Source of the DNA: Pseudomonadota bacterium
GTDB taxonomy: Bacteria; Pseudomonadota; Gammaproteobacteria; Burkholderiales; Thiobacillaceae
Assembly: GCA_021836225.1 (NCBI GenBank)
Contig: JAKBJA010000133.1
Coordinates: 195,593-259,592 of the forward strand
Length of the DNA stretch: 64,000 nt
Direction of reading: 5' to 3'
The translations under genes and the position numbers were made by a program. Shown here in pieces: positions 26,401 through 35,301 of this stretch (position 1 is its first letter; each line of letters starts with the position of its first letter). Under the pieces are notes generated by a model. It had not been told where the DNA came from, made no database searches, and was given only the letters and a program-made list of their open reading frames with translations.

Positions 26401-27053
26401 GCGCTTTTCTCCTTGGCCGGCGGCGGCGCGACGAAGGCCGCGCGGTGCCGCGCAAAATAATCGAGCGCGCTCTTGACTGCCTTGACCACTGCGCGCGGGG
26501 TGATGGTAGCGCCGGCACGGGCGTCGAATGCGCCGCCATCTTTGGCGACTTTCCAGTGCTTGGGCTCCGGATTGGTCAGCGACTTGCCGGAAAACTGGTC
26601 GATCCACGGGCTCTTGGCGCGATCGATGTAGTCGCCCAGGCCCGGCGTTTCGTGGTGGGCAGTAACCCGTACGCCGGTCACGGTGCCGTTGGCATCGATT
26701 CCGATCAACAAGTCTATGTCGCCACTGTAACCGTCGGGCGCGATGGCTTCCAGCACCACGCCGCTGAATGCCCCGCCGCGCCGTGCTACCCAAAGCGCCG
26801 AGGGCTGGCGGGTGCCCAGCAGGTCGTCGGGCGGCACGATTTGCTGGCTGCCCACCAGATCATTGTCGTACAACGTGGCAGGCAGCACCTGGCTGAGGAG
26901 CGCGCGCTTTTCGGCCTGCTGGCCGCGGGTGATGGTCGGCTCGGTGCGGTCATGGGTAAATGCCAGGATGGCGGTGCCGACGAGCGCAAACACGAACAGG
27001 ATCATGCCGGTGCGCAGCGCATTCTTCAGGGCGACCCGAGTCTGCGGGGTCAT
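26397..27053 (-). CDS. rsxG: Electron transport complex subunit RsxG/RnfG
   Basis: A 218-residue protein with one N-terminal membrane helix (GMILFVFALVGTAILAF) and a periplasmic FMN-binding domain. The motif GATITPRAVV near residue 185 supplies the threonine to which FMN is attached in RnfG. It overlaps rsxE downstream and rsxD upstream by four bases each, so the whole set is translated as an operon. Order on the strand is A-B-C-D-G-E. Confidence 0.94.
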   Translation of the reverse strand: MTPQTRVALKNALRTGMILFVFALVGTAILAFTHDRTEPTITRGQQAEKRALLSQVLPATLYDNDLVGSQQIVPPDDLLGTRQPSALWVARRGGAFSGVVLEAIAPDGYSGDIDLLIGIDANGTVTGVRVTAHHETPGLGDYIDRAKSPWIDQFSGKSLTNPEPKHWKVAKDGGAFDARAGATITPRAVVKAVKSALDYFARHRAAFVAPPPAKEKSA

Positions 27054-28084
27054 GCCGGCGGTTCCTTGGTTTTGCGCGCGCCGCCGTAGATGCGCGGCTG
27101 GGTGTACTGGTCGATCAGGGGCACGCACAGGTTCATCAGCAGGATGGCGAAGGCCACGCCGTCGGGGAAGCCGCCCCAGGTGCGGATGGCCATGGTGAGA
27201 AAACCCGCGCCCAGACCGAAGATCAGCTTGCCGCGTGGCGTCGTCGCGCCCGACACCGGATCGGTTGCGATGAAGAAGGCCCCCAGCATCACCGACGGCG
27301 CAAACAGGTGGAACCACGGCGGGCCGAAGCGCCCGGCGTCGTAGAAATGCAGAAAACCGGCGGTGAGCCACACGCCGGCCAGAAAGGTCAGCGGCACGTG
27401 CCAACTGATGATGCGCAAGGCCCACAGCAGCAGCCCGCCCAGCAGAAACGCCGCTGCCAGCCACTCGAAGCCGGTGCCGCCGAAACGGCCGAAAATCGGC
27501 TCGGTCATGACCTCATCCACCGTCAGCTGTCGCAGCAGGCCGGTACGCAGCGTATCCAGCGGGGTGGCCATGGTGACGGCGTCGAGCGTGGCCTTGGGCG
27601 TGTCGCCGCCAAAAATCACGGTGCTGCTCTGAGCCAGCGTGAGGTGGGCGGAGGTGAGTTCGAGCGGCCCCGCCCAGTGCGTCATCTGCACTGGGAATGA
27701 CACGATCAGCACCGCGTAGCCCACCATGGCCGGGTTGAAGATGTTCTGCCCCAGCCCGCCATACAGATGCTTGGCGACCACGATGGCGAACAGCGTGCCG
27801 GTGACGATCAGCCACCACGGCGCCAGCGAGGGCAACGATAGCGCTAGCAGCCAGGCGGTGACGATGGCGGACAGATCCATGAGGAAGGGCTGGAGCGGAT
27901 AGCCGCGTGCCTTCAGCATCGCCGCTTCGGCCGCCAGCGCGGTGACGGTGGCGATCGACAGCGTGACGAGGATGCCCGGCCCGAACAGCCAGACGTAGGT
28001 TGCGATGGCAGGCAGCAGCGCTGCCAGCACCCAGGCCATGATCTGGGTGACGCTGCTGCGGTCGAGTATGAAAGGGGAGGGCAT
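27050..28084 (-). CDS. rsxD: Electron transport complex subunit RsxD/RnfD
   Basis: A 344-residue integral membrane protein with about nine helices. It includes GQNIFNPAMVGYAVLIVSFP, the VTMATPLD motif whose threonine is the covalent FMN site in RnfD, and FFIATDPVSGATTPRGKLIFG. It is a central membrane subunit of the Rsx/Rnf complex. It overlaps rsxG, and its start meets the rsxC stop codon. Confidence 0.96.
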   Translation of the reverse strand: MPSPFILDRSSVTQIMAWVLAALLPAIATYVWLFGPGILVTLSIATVTALAAEAAMLKARGYPLQPFLMDLSAIVTAWLLALSLPSLAPWWLIVTGTLFAIVVAKHLYGGLGQNIFNPAMVGYAVLIVSFPVQMTHWAGPLELTSAHLTLAQSSTVIFGGDTPKATLDAVTMATPLDTLRTGLLRQLTVDEVMTEPIFGRFGGTGFEWLAAAFLLGGLLLWALRIISWHVPLTFLAGVWLTAGFLHFYDAGRFGPPWFHLFAPSVMLGAFFIATDPVSGATTPRGKLIFGLGAGFLTMAIRTWGGFPDGVAFAILLMNLCVPLIDQYTQPRIYGGARKTKEPPA

Positions 28085-29757
28085 CAGGTGTTCTTCTCTT
28101 CGGTTTCCAGCGGCTGGCGCGCCAGTTCGCGGATCTTGGCCCGACGCGCCTCGATCTCCTCGATCTGCTGCAGCTGCTCGGGCGTCAGCTGGTCGACGTT
28201 TTTCGGAGCCACGTCGGGTTTTTTCGCCGCCGCGCGCGCCAGTGCCGCGGCGATCAGTGCCTTCTTCGCGTCGGCATCGCTGGGGGCGGCACCTGCAGCC
28301 GCGGGCTCCGCGGCGAGTTCGGCTCGTTTGGCCTGCGCCTTGGCGGCGAGCTTCTCGGCCTTTTCCTTTTTCTCGCGCTCCTGACGGAACTGGCGGAACT
28401 CATGGCGCTCGCGCGCCAGATCGGCGGCACGCTTGTCCTTTTCGTGCGCCCAGATTTCGCTCTTGGCGTAGCGATAGAAATCGACCAGCGGGATATGGCT
28501 GGGGCAGACGTAGCTGCAGCAGCCGCATTCGATGCAGTCGAACAGGTGGTATTCCTGTGCGCGGCCGAAGTCGCCCACCTTGGCGAAACGGAACAGCTCC
28601 TGCGGCTGCAGCTCGGCCGGGCATGCGTCGGCACAGCGGGTGCAGCGGATGCACGGCAGCGCTTTCGGCAGCGGCGGGAACAATTCCTTCGATTTCACCA
28701 GGAGGCAGTTGGTGGCCTTGACCACCGGCACGTCGAGGTTCGGCATCGGCATGCCCATCATCGGCCCGCCCATCAGCACGCCGGTGGTGCCGTCGCGGTC
28801 GCCCGCCAGCGTGATCAGCGCGTGCATCGGCGTGCCGATCAGCACCTCGAAATTCTGCGGGCGCAGCACGTGGCCGGTCACGGTGACCAACCGCGAGATC
28901 AGCGGCTCGCCATGATGCACCGCGCGCGCCAGCGCATACGCGGTGCCGACGTTGAACACCTGGAGGCCGACGTCGGTGGAGCGCTTGCCGGAGGGCACCT
29001 GCTTGCCGGTGAGAATCTCGGTCATCTGCTTGGCGCCGCCGCTGGGATAGAGCGTCGGCACGGTGACGATTTCCACGGCAAAGTCCAGGCGGTCTGCAGC
29101 GGCCTGCATCGCGGCGATGGCCTCCGGCTTGTTGTCCTCGATGCCGACGAGGATTTCGGTGCTGCCCATCAGATGGCGCATCACCGCCACGCCCTGCAGG
29201 ATTTCGTCGGCGTGGTGGCGCATCAGCACGTCGTCGCAGGTGATCCACGGTTCGCATTCGCCGCCGTTGATGATCAGGGTGGGGCAGTGGCCGGAGGCGC
29301 CGGGGTTGAGCTTGGCCCCGGTGGGGAACACCGCGCCGCCGAGGCCAGCCAGCCCCAGGTCGCGCAGTTTCATGCGCAGTTCGTCCGGTGCCATCGCCCG
29401 GTAATCGAGCGGCGCGTGGGTGATCCATTCGTCGCGGCCGTCGGTTTCGATCGTGATGCACAGGTCGGGCAGGCCGGAGACATGGGGAACCGGCTGCAGG
29501 TCGATGGCCGTGACGGTGCCCGAACTGGAGGCATGGACCGCAGTCGAGATGGCACCGTCGGCCGCGGCGATCATCTGGCCTTTCTTCACGTGATCGCCGA
29601 CCTCGACCACCGGCTTGGCCGGGTTGCCGATGTGCTGGCGCAGCGGGATGACCAGTTTCCGGGGCAGCGGTGCGGCGTGAACCGGACGCGCGTTCGATTC
29701 CGCCTTGTGCTCGGGCGGGTGCACCCCGCCCTTGAATTTGAACAGTTCGCGACTCAT
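28084..29757 (-). CDS. rsxC: Electron transport complex subunit RsxC/RnfC
   Basis: A 557-residue protein. The N-terminal GGVHPPEHK and HIGNPAKPVV start the RnfC domain, the SLBB/NADH-binding core has GGAVFPTGAKL and INGGECEPWITCDD, and two 4Fe-4S motifs CIRCTRCADACP and CIECGCCSYVCP follow. It is the peripheral subunit that takes electrons from NADH in the Rnf scheme. The C-terminal tail after the clusters is a charged Ala/Lys/Glu-rich extension of about 130 residues, shorter than the repeat-rich tail of E. coli RsxC. Confidence 0.97.
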   Translation of the reverse strand: MSRELFKFKGGVHPPEHKAESNARPVHAAPLPRKLVIPLRQHIGNPAKPVVEVGDHVKKGQMIAAADGAISTAVHASSSGTVTAIDLQPVPHVSGLPDLCITIETDGRDEWITHAPLDYRAMAPDELRMKLRDLGLAGLGGAVFPTGAKLNPGASGHCPTLIINGGECEPWITCDDVLMRHHADEILQGVAVMRHLMGSTEILVGIEDNKPEAIAAMQAAADRLDFAVEIVTVPTLYPSGGAKQMTEILTGKQVPSGKRSTDVGLQVFNVGTAYALARAVHHGEPLISRLVTVTGHVLRPQNFEVLIGTPMHALITLAGDRDGTTGVLMGGPMMGMPMPNLDVPVVKATNCLLVKSKELFPPLPKALPCIRCTRCADACPAELQPQELFRFAKVGDFGRAQEYHLFDCIECGCCSYVCPSHIPLVDFYRYAKSEIWAHEKDKRAADLARERHEFRQFRQEREKKEKAEKLAAKAQAKRAELAAEPAAAGAAPSDADAKKALIAAALARAAAKKPDVAPKNVDQLTPEQLQQIEEIEARRAKIRELARQPLETEEKNT

Positions 29758-29765
29758 GGGGTTTC

Positions 29766-30320
29766 CTATGCGACGCGCTTCAGTTCAATCACCGGATGCT
29801 TCCATTTCCAGTGCGGCAGATCCTCGGCGATGGGCACCATCGAGATGCAGTCGACCGGGCAGGGCGGCAGGCATAGCTCGCAGCCGGTGCATTCGGCAGC
29901 GATGATGGTGTGCATCTGCTTGGCGGCACCGGAAATCGCGTCGACCGGGCAGGCCTGGATGCACAGGGTGCAGCCGATGCAGGTCTGCTCGTCGATGAAG
30001 GCGACCGATTTCGGCTTGGGCGTGCCGTGGGTTTCATCCAGGGACTTGGGCTCGATCCCCAGCAGATCGGCCAGCTTCTTTACCCCCTCCTCGCCGCCGG
30101 GGGGACACTGGTTGATGTCGGCTTCGCCCTTGGCGATCGCCTCGGCATAGGGCCGGCAGCCGGGAAAGCCGCACTGGCCGCACTGCGTCTGCGGCAGGAT
30201 GGCGTCGATCTTTTCCGCCAGCGGATTGCCTTCCACCTTGAAGCGGATCGCCGACCAGCCCAGTATCAGGCCGGTCACGACGGCGATGCCGACCATCACC
30301 AGAATGGCAGTGAACATCAC
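29766..30320 (-). CDS. rsxB: Electron transport complex iron-sulfur subunit RsxB/RnfB
   Basis: A 184-residue protein with an N-terminal membrane helix, then the [16 protein letters not shown] four-cysteine cluster site and two ferredoxin-type 4Fe-4S motifs [12 protein letters not shown] and [12 protein letters not shown]. RnfB passes electrons to or from ferredoxin. The start overlaps the rsxA stop by four bases, and rsxC follows after eight bases. Confidence 0.97.
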   Translation of the reverse strand: MMFTAILVMVGIAVVTGLILGWSAIRFKVEGNPLAEKIDAILPQTQCGQCGFPGCRPYAEAIAKGEADINQCPPGGEEGVKKLADLLGIEPKSLDETHGTPKPKSVAFIDEQTCIGCTLCIQACPVDAISGAAKQMHTIIAAECTGCELCLPPCPVDCISMVPIAEDLPHWKWKHPVIELKRVA

Positions 30321-30919
30321 TTCACCAATCCGGAGAAGCCCATGAAGGCCAGCGACATCAGCCCGGCGGTGATCATCGCGATGCTGGAGCCCTTGAACGG
30401 CGCCGGAATGTCACACGTCTCCAGCCGTTCGCGGATGCCGGCGAACAGGATCAGCACCAGGGTGAAGCCGAGCGCACCGCCGGCGCCGAAAAACAGCGAT
30501 TCGACGAAGTTGTGCTGCGCCTGCACGTTCAGCAGCGGAATCCCCAGCACCGCGCAGTTGGTGGTGATCAGCGGCAGGTAGATGCCCAGCACCTGATACA
30601 GCACCGGGCTGGATTTCTGGATGAACATCTCGGTGAATTGCACGATCCCGGCAATCACCACAATGAACGACAGCGTGCGCAGGTAGAACAACTCGGGGCC
30701 AAGCAGGTATTCGTTGATGAGGTAGCTTGCGCCGGAGGCCAGCGTCAGCACGAAGGTCGTCGCCAGCCCCATGCCGATCGCGGCTTCCAGTTTTTTCGAC
30801 ACGCCCATGAAGGGGCACAGGCCAAGGATCTTGGCCATCACGATGTTGTTCACGAACACCGTGGAAATGAGGATGAGGATGTAGGTTTCCAAAGCAGGCA
30901 GCCCGACGCGATGGCGCAT
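30317..30919 (-). CDS. rsxA: Electron transport complex subunit RsxA/RnfA
   Basis: A 200-residue six-helix membrane protein, homologous to RsxE, with [21 protein letters not shown] and [15 protein letters not shown]. It is the first gene of the rsxABCDGE operon. The start is uncertain: from the ATG at 30919 the protein has about ten extra residues compared with the usual N-terminus. A TTG codon just before ETYILILIS would give the standard length. Neither has a strong ribosome site. Confidence 0.94.
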   Translation of the reverse strand: MRHRVGLPALETYILILISTVFVNNIVMAKILGLCPFMGVSKKLEAAIGMGLATTFVLTLASGASYLINEYLLGPELFYLRTLSFIVVIAGIVQFTEMFIQKSSPVLYQVLGIYLPLITTNCAVLGIPLLNVQAQHNFVESLFFGAGGALGFTLVLILFAGIRERLETCDIPAPFKGSSIAMITAGLMSLAFMGFSGLVK

Positions 30920-31174
30920 TATCCGCCACGGGAGGCTTGTGCTTCAACCCCGAACCCTGAACAGGTTCTTGCTAGGGGTCATGCAGCGCTCGTGTACACC
31001 CCCTGTCAGCCGTTGCCCTCGGCCCTTTGTTCCTGGTGGTTGTCGGAATTTTTTACATCTAAAAGGGTGAATAACGGCCTTTTTGAGGAAAAGGGAGTCG
31101 GGTTTCTTTACAAAAAAACTGGATGCATCCGCCAGGATCAATAAATTTCATTAATAAACAAGAGGGTGCAAATG
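30920..31174. other. Intergenic region between divergent rsxA and the PEP-CTERM gene
   Basis: About 255 bases without a convincing gene. They become AT-rich towards the PEP-CTERM side and must hold the rsx promoter. No FNR, SoxR or other operator could be recognised with confidence. Confidence 0.45.
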
Positions 31175-31190
31175 TGGAGTGTTTTTTGCT
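31175..31190 (+). promoter_or_regulatory. Sigma-54 (-24/-12) promoter of PEP-CTERM gene
   Basis: TGGAGTGTTTTTTGCT has GG at 31176-31177 and GC at 31188-31189 with exactly ten bases between, close to the RpoN consensus TGGCAC-N5-TTGC. Predicted transcription start about 31201, 40 bases before the ATG. A matching element precedes the second PEP-CTERM gene at 42264. Confidence 0.75.
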
Positions 31191-31239
31191 TAAAACCGTC
31201 GGTGCTGCACAAAAAATAAATCACCAGAGGAGGAACACA

Positions 31240-32064
31240 ATGAAAATGTCACATGCATTGGTGGCGGCGACGCTGCTTGCGGGCGTCCTGACCTTACATG
31301 CACCCGTATCTTCAGCTGCGCTCCCGGACTATGGCCTGATTTCTGGCGCGGGGGTGACCACCGTTGCGGGGACAACGACCAATTGGGCGTATGACACCTC
31401 GCCGGCAAGCGTCAGTGGTACAGGCTACTCGGCCAGCGCGCAGACCAATTACGGCGTCAACCACGCCACTAGCGGGACGACGTCCAATGTGCTGGCGTAT
31501 GCCGGCAGCCTGTGGTGGGACCAGTACACGATCAGTGGGGGGACGGGGAGCGGCAGCGCGAGCTTCTCCGCTGCACTGGATGGCAGTCTGGCTTCCAGCG
31601 GTCTTGCCGGGGCTGGAGTGGGCTATGCGCTGGTCATTTCCAGCAGCCTGCCGACCAGCTACAACATCGACTTCTCCACGCTGACCGCTTTGAATACGAC
31701 GACCTGGCTCAATACCCAGCTTAGTGCGTTCGAAGCATCGACCGGCGCGACTGTTCTGGCCTCCTATGTGGACGGCGTGACCTCGGGGGGAAGCAAACTG
31801 ATCAACAAGGCCTATAGCGGCAATTTTGGCTTCACTTACGACACGTCTTTCTATATCGGGGCGGTGCTCCTGACAGGTGCGGGCGGCAACAGCGGAACCG
31901 CGGATTTCTTCAATACCGCCACTTTCGACATCGGGCTGAACGGTGGCGACACGCTGACGATGGCGTCTTCCGTGCCCGAGCCGGGCGAATGGATCATGCT
32001 GCTCGCGGGCCTTGGCCTGATGGGCTTGCGCCTGAAGGGCAGGCGAGGACAGGTGACCGGTTAA
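31240..32064 (+). CDS. PEP-CTERM sorting domain protein, otherwise unknown
   Basis: A 274-residue secreted protein. A signal peptide (about 1-26, ending SSA) is followed by a Ser/Thr/Gly/Ala-rich, low-charge region without recognised domain. The C-terminal PEP-CTERM signal has VPEPGEW, a hydrophobic helix with LLAGLGLMGL and a basic end RLKGRRGQ. Exosortase should cut at this signal and place the protein in or on the envelope. The ATG at 31240 has a perfect GAGGAGGA ribosome site. It is a single-gene unit between a sigma-54 promoter and a terminator. Confidence 0.9.
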   Translation: MKMSHALVAATLLAGVLTLHAPVSSAALPDYGLISGAGVTTVAGTTTNWAYDTSPASVSGTGYSASAQTNYGVNHATSGTTSNVLAYAGSLWWDQYTISGGTGSGSASFSAALDGSLASSGLAGAGVGYALVISSSLPTSYNIDFSTLTALNTTTWLNTQLSAFEASTGATVLASYVDGVTSGGSKLINKAYSGNFGFTYDTSFYIGAVLLTGAGGNSGTADFFNTATFDIGLNGGDTLTMASSVPEPGEWIMLLAGLGLMGLRLKGRRGQVTG

Positions 32065-32082
32065 GCCTGTCACTCGGATGGC

Positions 32083-32114
32083 AAAAACCCGCCGTTCGAC
32101 TGGCGGGTTTTTTT
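32083..32114 (+). terminator. Rho-independent terminator of PEP-CTERM gene
   Basis: An 11-bp stem (AAAAACCCGCC / GGCGGGTTTTT) with an 8-base loop and a long T run. Confidence 0.93.
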
Positions 32115-32160
32115 GTGGCCATGCATCCGGCAGCAGCGTGGTGCCGCCTCGCGGCCGGTG

Positions 32161-33168
32161 TCAGACCGGGCAGCTCGGCCCCGCCGGATTGCTTGCTGCC
32201 CAGAAATCGTAGCCCTTGCTCAGAAACTCGTCCCACGGCAGGTAGTGCGAACCGTCGCACGAGAAGGTGAGGCCGACCATGCCGTTGAAGATGTTGAGCG
32301 AACCGGCACGCAGGTAGAAGGTCTCGTCCATGAAGCGCAGCGCACGCAGGCCATCGAGTACCGGGCGGATTCTGTCCTTGGGCACCACTGCGTCGGTCGG
32401 GTAGGGGTGGCGCGGATAAATCAGGCAGGTGTCGGGGTCGGTGAGCGCGTGGATGTCGAGCAGGCGGTAGCGATACGGATCGTCGACCAGCCAGATCGTT
32501 GCGCGGCTGCTGGAAAAATGCAGCTTGCCGTGGAAGATGCCGCGATCGGTCATCAGTTCCTCCATCACGCCCAGCACGGTGTCGAGGTTCAGGTCCATCT
32601 GGCTGTCGCTGCGGGTCTGGTGGAACACCGCGCCGCGGATCGCCGGGTCGCCCTTGATCTGCCGCCAGTAGGTGGGTTCGTCGTACAGTTTGCCGGTGAT
32701 CGGCAGGTCGCGCAGGTCGAAGTCGGCGCCGACGAAACCGAGCACCCGCCCGTCGTCGTCGCGCACGATCTGGATCGCGGTGAGCGACGGCCGCTTGGCG
32801 CGCAGGCTGATGTAGGCCTGCGACAGCAGGAAGCCCTGGTTCGGCACCGCTTCGTTCATGTAGGGGCGGTTGGAGCGGTCGCGCCCGTAGTCGATCTCGA
32901 TCAGGCCCTCGTGGCTGGTGTTGTCGGAGAGCTGGACCGCCTGGGTATCCATCGCATACATGTACTTGCAGGCGGGCAGTTCCTTCAGCGCATGCGTCAG
33001 CGCGGCATTGAGCCCGGCGCGGCTGGGCCAGGCCCGGCTGCAGGCCTGCGCCGCCAGCGCCAGCGGTTCGCGCAGCAGATTGGCCAGGACGTCGCGTTGA
33101 TGGGCGACGCTTTCAGCCAGGGTGGTGGGCGCCGGCTTGGACGCGCGATTCTGGACGGCGAACTGCAT
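32161..33168 (-). CDS. PDC (Cache-like) sensor domain protein
   Basis: A 335-residue soluble protein. The middle has the PDC/Cache signatures GLIEIDYGRDRSNRPYMNEAV, YISLRAKRPSLTAIQIVRD and LGFVGADFDLRDLP, found in ligand-sensing extracytoplasmic domains, but no signal peptide or membrane helix is present. No output domain is visible, so it may sense a small molecule in the cytoplasm or partner another protein. Its ATG overlaps the stop codon of the HAD phosphatase gene (ATGA), so the pair should work together. Confidence 0.8.
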   Translation of the reverse strand: MQFAVQNRASKPAPTTLAESVAHQRDVLANLLREPLALAAQACSRAWPSRAGLNAALTHALKELPACKYMYAMDTQAVQLSDNTSHEGLIEIDYGRDRSNRPYMNEAVPNQGFLLSQAYISLRAKRPSLTAIQIVRDDDGRVLGFVGADFDLRDLPITGKLYDEPTYWRQIKGDPAIRGAVFHQTRSDSQMDLNLDTVLGVMEELMTDRGIFHGKLHFSSSRATIWLVDDPYRYRLLDIHALTDPDTCLIYPRHPYPTDAVVPKDRIRPVLDGLRALRFMDETFYLRAGSLNIFNGMVGLTFSCDGSHYLPWDEFLSKGYDFWAASNPAGPSCPV

Positions 33169-33854
33169 CAGCTGCTTCCTTGTAAAACGGGCTGGCGCAG
33201 CGAGATCACCGGCCAGTTCCTGGCTTCGGCGTGCGCGCGCAAGGTGGGGTCGGGGTCGACGGCGATCGGATGCTTCACCTTTTCCAGCAGCGGCAGGTCG
33301 TTGTGCGAGTCGCTGTAGAACCAGCTGGTGCTGAGGCAATCCAGCTGCGTGCCGTGGGCTTCGAGGAAGTGCTCGAGACGGACGACCTTGCCTTCGCGGA
33401 AGCAGGGCGTGCCGGCGACTTCGCCGGTGAAACGGCCGTCGATTTCCTCGGGGTCGGTGGCGATCAGGTTCGAGATGCCGAATTCCTTCGCGATCGGGCC
33501 GGTGACGAAGCTGTTGGTGGCAGTGATGACGGCGACCAGGTCGGCCTCGTTGAGGTGTTTGTTGACGAGGTCGCGCGCGGCCTGGGTGATCATCGGCTTG
33601 ATGCGTGTTTCCATGTATTCGGCGTGCCAGGCGTCGAGCTGTTCGCGCGTATGGGTGGCGAGCGGACGCAGGGCAAACGCCAGGAACGCGTAGATGTCGA
33701 GCCGTCCGGCCTTGTAGTCCTCGTAGAAGGCGCGGTTCTTGGCTTCGTAGTGCGGGCCGTCGACCGCGCCCTTGGCGATGAGGAACTGGCCCCATTCGTA
33801 ATCGGAGTCGCCGGCGAGCAGGGTGTTGTCGAGATCGAACAGGACGAGATTCAT
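33168..33854 (-). CDS. HAD-superfamily (IB) phosphatase, SerB-like
   Basis: A 228-residue protein with HAD motif I LFDLDNTLLAGDSDYEW at residues 5-21, where both aspartates are kept. Motif II is VITATNSF, and motif IV is FYSDSHNDLPLL. Subfamily IB contains phosphoserine phosphatase and similar small-molecule phosphatases. The substrate cannot be assigned. It precedes and overlaps a PDC-sensor gene, a pairing that suggests a shared role. Confidence 0.9.
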   Translation of the reverse strand: MNLVLFDLDNTLLAGDSDYEWGQFLIAKGAVDGPHYEAKNRAFYEDYKAGRLDIYAFLAFALRPLATHTREQLDAWHAEYMETRIKPMITQAARDLVNKHLNEADLVAVITATNSFVTGPIAKEFGISNLIATDPEEIDGRFTGEVAGTPCFREGKVVRLEHFLEAHGTQLDCLSTSWFYSDSHNDLPLLEKVKHPIAVDPDPTLRAHAEARNWPVISLRQPVLQGSS

Positions 33855-33891
33855 ATCGGGATACAGGGTACAAGCTTCACGTTACAGGAAT

Positions 33892-34566
33892 TCAGGCGCG
33901 CGGGGCCTGGCCGCGGTCGAGCCAGAATTCGCGCAGTTCATAGGCGCCCCAGAGGGCCAGCGCGACATGGTCTTCGCGACGGACGGCGCGCTCTTCCGGG
34001 CTGAGTTCGTCGAGCGGCGCGGCCAGTATGTAGAAGGGATCGAGCACTTCGTCGACGAAGGCTTCGTCCTTGCTGCCCGCGGGCAGGTGCCAGTCGTCTT
34101 CCCAGTGTTCCACCGCCAGCAGGAAACCGGCGGCCCACAGCTGGGCATAGGGCGGGATGCCGGCTGCCTTCAGCTGCCGGGCTTCGGCCGGCGGCAGTTC
34201 GGCCAGGAGACCATTCCAGTCCATGATCAGCGGCGACAGCGCCTTGGGATCGGCGAGGTCTTCGATCGGCGCGGTCAGCGCACGGGCGATCTCGTTGCGG
34301 CGGCGTTCGAACAGCGCCAGAAAGCGCGCCGCGTCGGCTTCGTCCTCGAATACCGCATCGAGGCCATCGTTGCGGTCGAGCAGCACCGGGAAATATTCCT
34401 CGGGGGGGATGGCGCGCGGGCTGCAGACCAGCGCGGTGACGAAACCGTCCAGGCCTTCCAGCGAGACTGGCACGTCAGTGCGCTCGTCGATGAGGTCGAC
34501 CAGGTCGGCCAGCGCGTCGATCTCGTCGTCGCTGAGCGGGGCGTGGGGGGATTTGGGTGCGGGCAT
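33892..34566 (-). CDS. UPF0149 (YgfB/YecA-like) family protein
   Basis: A 224-residue acidic helical protein with LDGFVTALVCSP near residue 38 and AGFLLAVEHWEDDW later, matching UPF0149 proteins. The C-terminal SEC-C zinc motif found in some YecA relatives is absent. Family function is unclear. The ATG at 34566 is chosen; an upstream ATG at 34617 would place the start within three bases of the divergent gene's start. It follows the HAD gene's strand but is separated from it by 37 bases. Confidence 0.82.
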   Translation of the reverse strand: MPAPKSPHAPLSDDEIDALADLVDLIDERTDVPVSLEGLDGFVTALVCSPRAIPPEEYFPVLLDRNDGLDAVFEDEADAARFLALFERRRNEIARALTAPIEDLADPKALSPLIMDWNGLLAELPPAEARQLKAAGIPPYAQLWAAGFLLAVEHWEDDWHLPAGSKDEAFVDEVLDPFYILAAPLDELSPEERAVRREDHVALALWGAYELREFWLDRGQAPRA

Positions 34567-34617
34567 GGCTGGGCTTCTAAATAAGGATGCGGACCGCGCA
34601 TCGCGTAAAATCGGCAC

Positions 34618-35301
34618 ATGAATTTTACCGCGCTGGGCTTGCCGGCATCACTGTTGCCCGAATCCTTTTATCTTGTCGGCTGGCTGGGGCTGGCCGTTCT
34701 GTTCTGGCGCTGGCTGATGTCGGGCGACTGGCGGCGGCTGGCCGAGCCGCAGTGGCTCAACCTGTTTCTCGGCGCCACGGTGGCCGTGCTGGCGCTGTGG
34801 CAGATCCGCACAGGCGTCAGGCCCGGGCTGGCATTTCACCTGTATGGGCTGGCGGCGCTGACGCTAATGTTCGGCTTCTGGCGCGCCACTTTTTCCGGTG
34901 TGCTGGTCCTGGTGGCGAACGCGGCCTTCGGGCGCGCAAGCTGGGGTGCGCTGGGCGTCGACGCGCTGCTGCTGGCAGCGTTGCCGGCGGCGGTGAGCTG
35001 GAACGTCTACCGCTTCATCGAGCGGCGCCTGCCGAATCACTTTTTCATCTACGTGCTGGGCAACGGCTTTTTCGGTGCCGCGCTGTCGGCGGCGGCGATC
35101 GGCGTGGCGACCACCGCGCTGATGGCGCTGGCCGGCGCCTACCCGCTCGATTATTTGCTCACCCAATATACGCCGTATGCCACGATTTTACTCGGCTGGG
35201 CCGAAGCGTTTTCGACCGGCATGGCGGTGACGGTGATGGCGGTCTATCGCCCGGCCTGGCTGGAAACCTTCGATGACTCCAAATATATCCAGAACAAGTA
35301 G
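34618..35301 (+). CDS. CbiM-like energy-coupling factor membrane protein
   Basis: A 227-residue membrane protein with six to seven predicted helices. The stretch FHLYGLAALTLMFG and the VYRPAWLETFDD C-terminus resemble proteins annotated as energy-coupling factor (CbiM-type) permeases, which bind Co or Ni for import. None of the partners CbiN, CbiQ or CbiO is nearby, so it is an orphan component and its transport function is uncertain. The gene overlaps hrpA by 29 bases if the first hrpA ATG is used. Confidence 0.72.
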   Translation: MNFTALGLPASLLPESFYLVGWLGLAVLFWRWLMSGDWRRLAEPQWLNLFLGATVAVLALWQIRTGVRPGLAFHLYGLAALTLMFGFWRATFSGVLVLVANAAFGRASWGALGVDALLLAALPAAVSWNVYRFIERRLPNHFFIYVLGNGFFGAALSAAAIGVATTALMALAGAYPLDYLLTQYTPYATILLGWAEAFSTGMAVTVMAVYRPAWLETFDDSKYIQNK

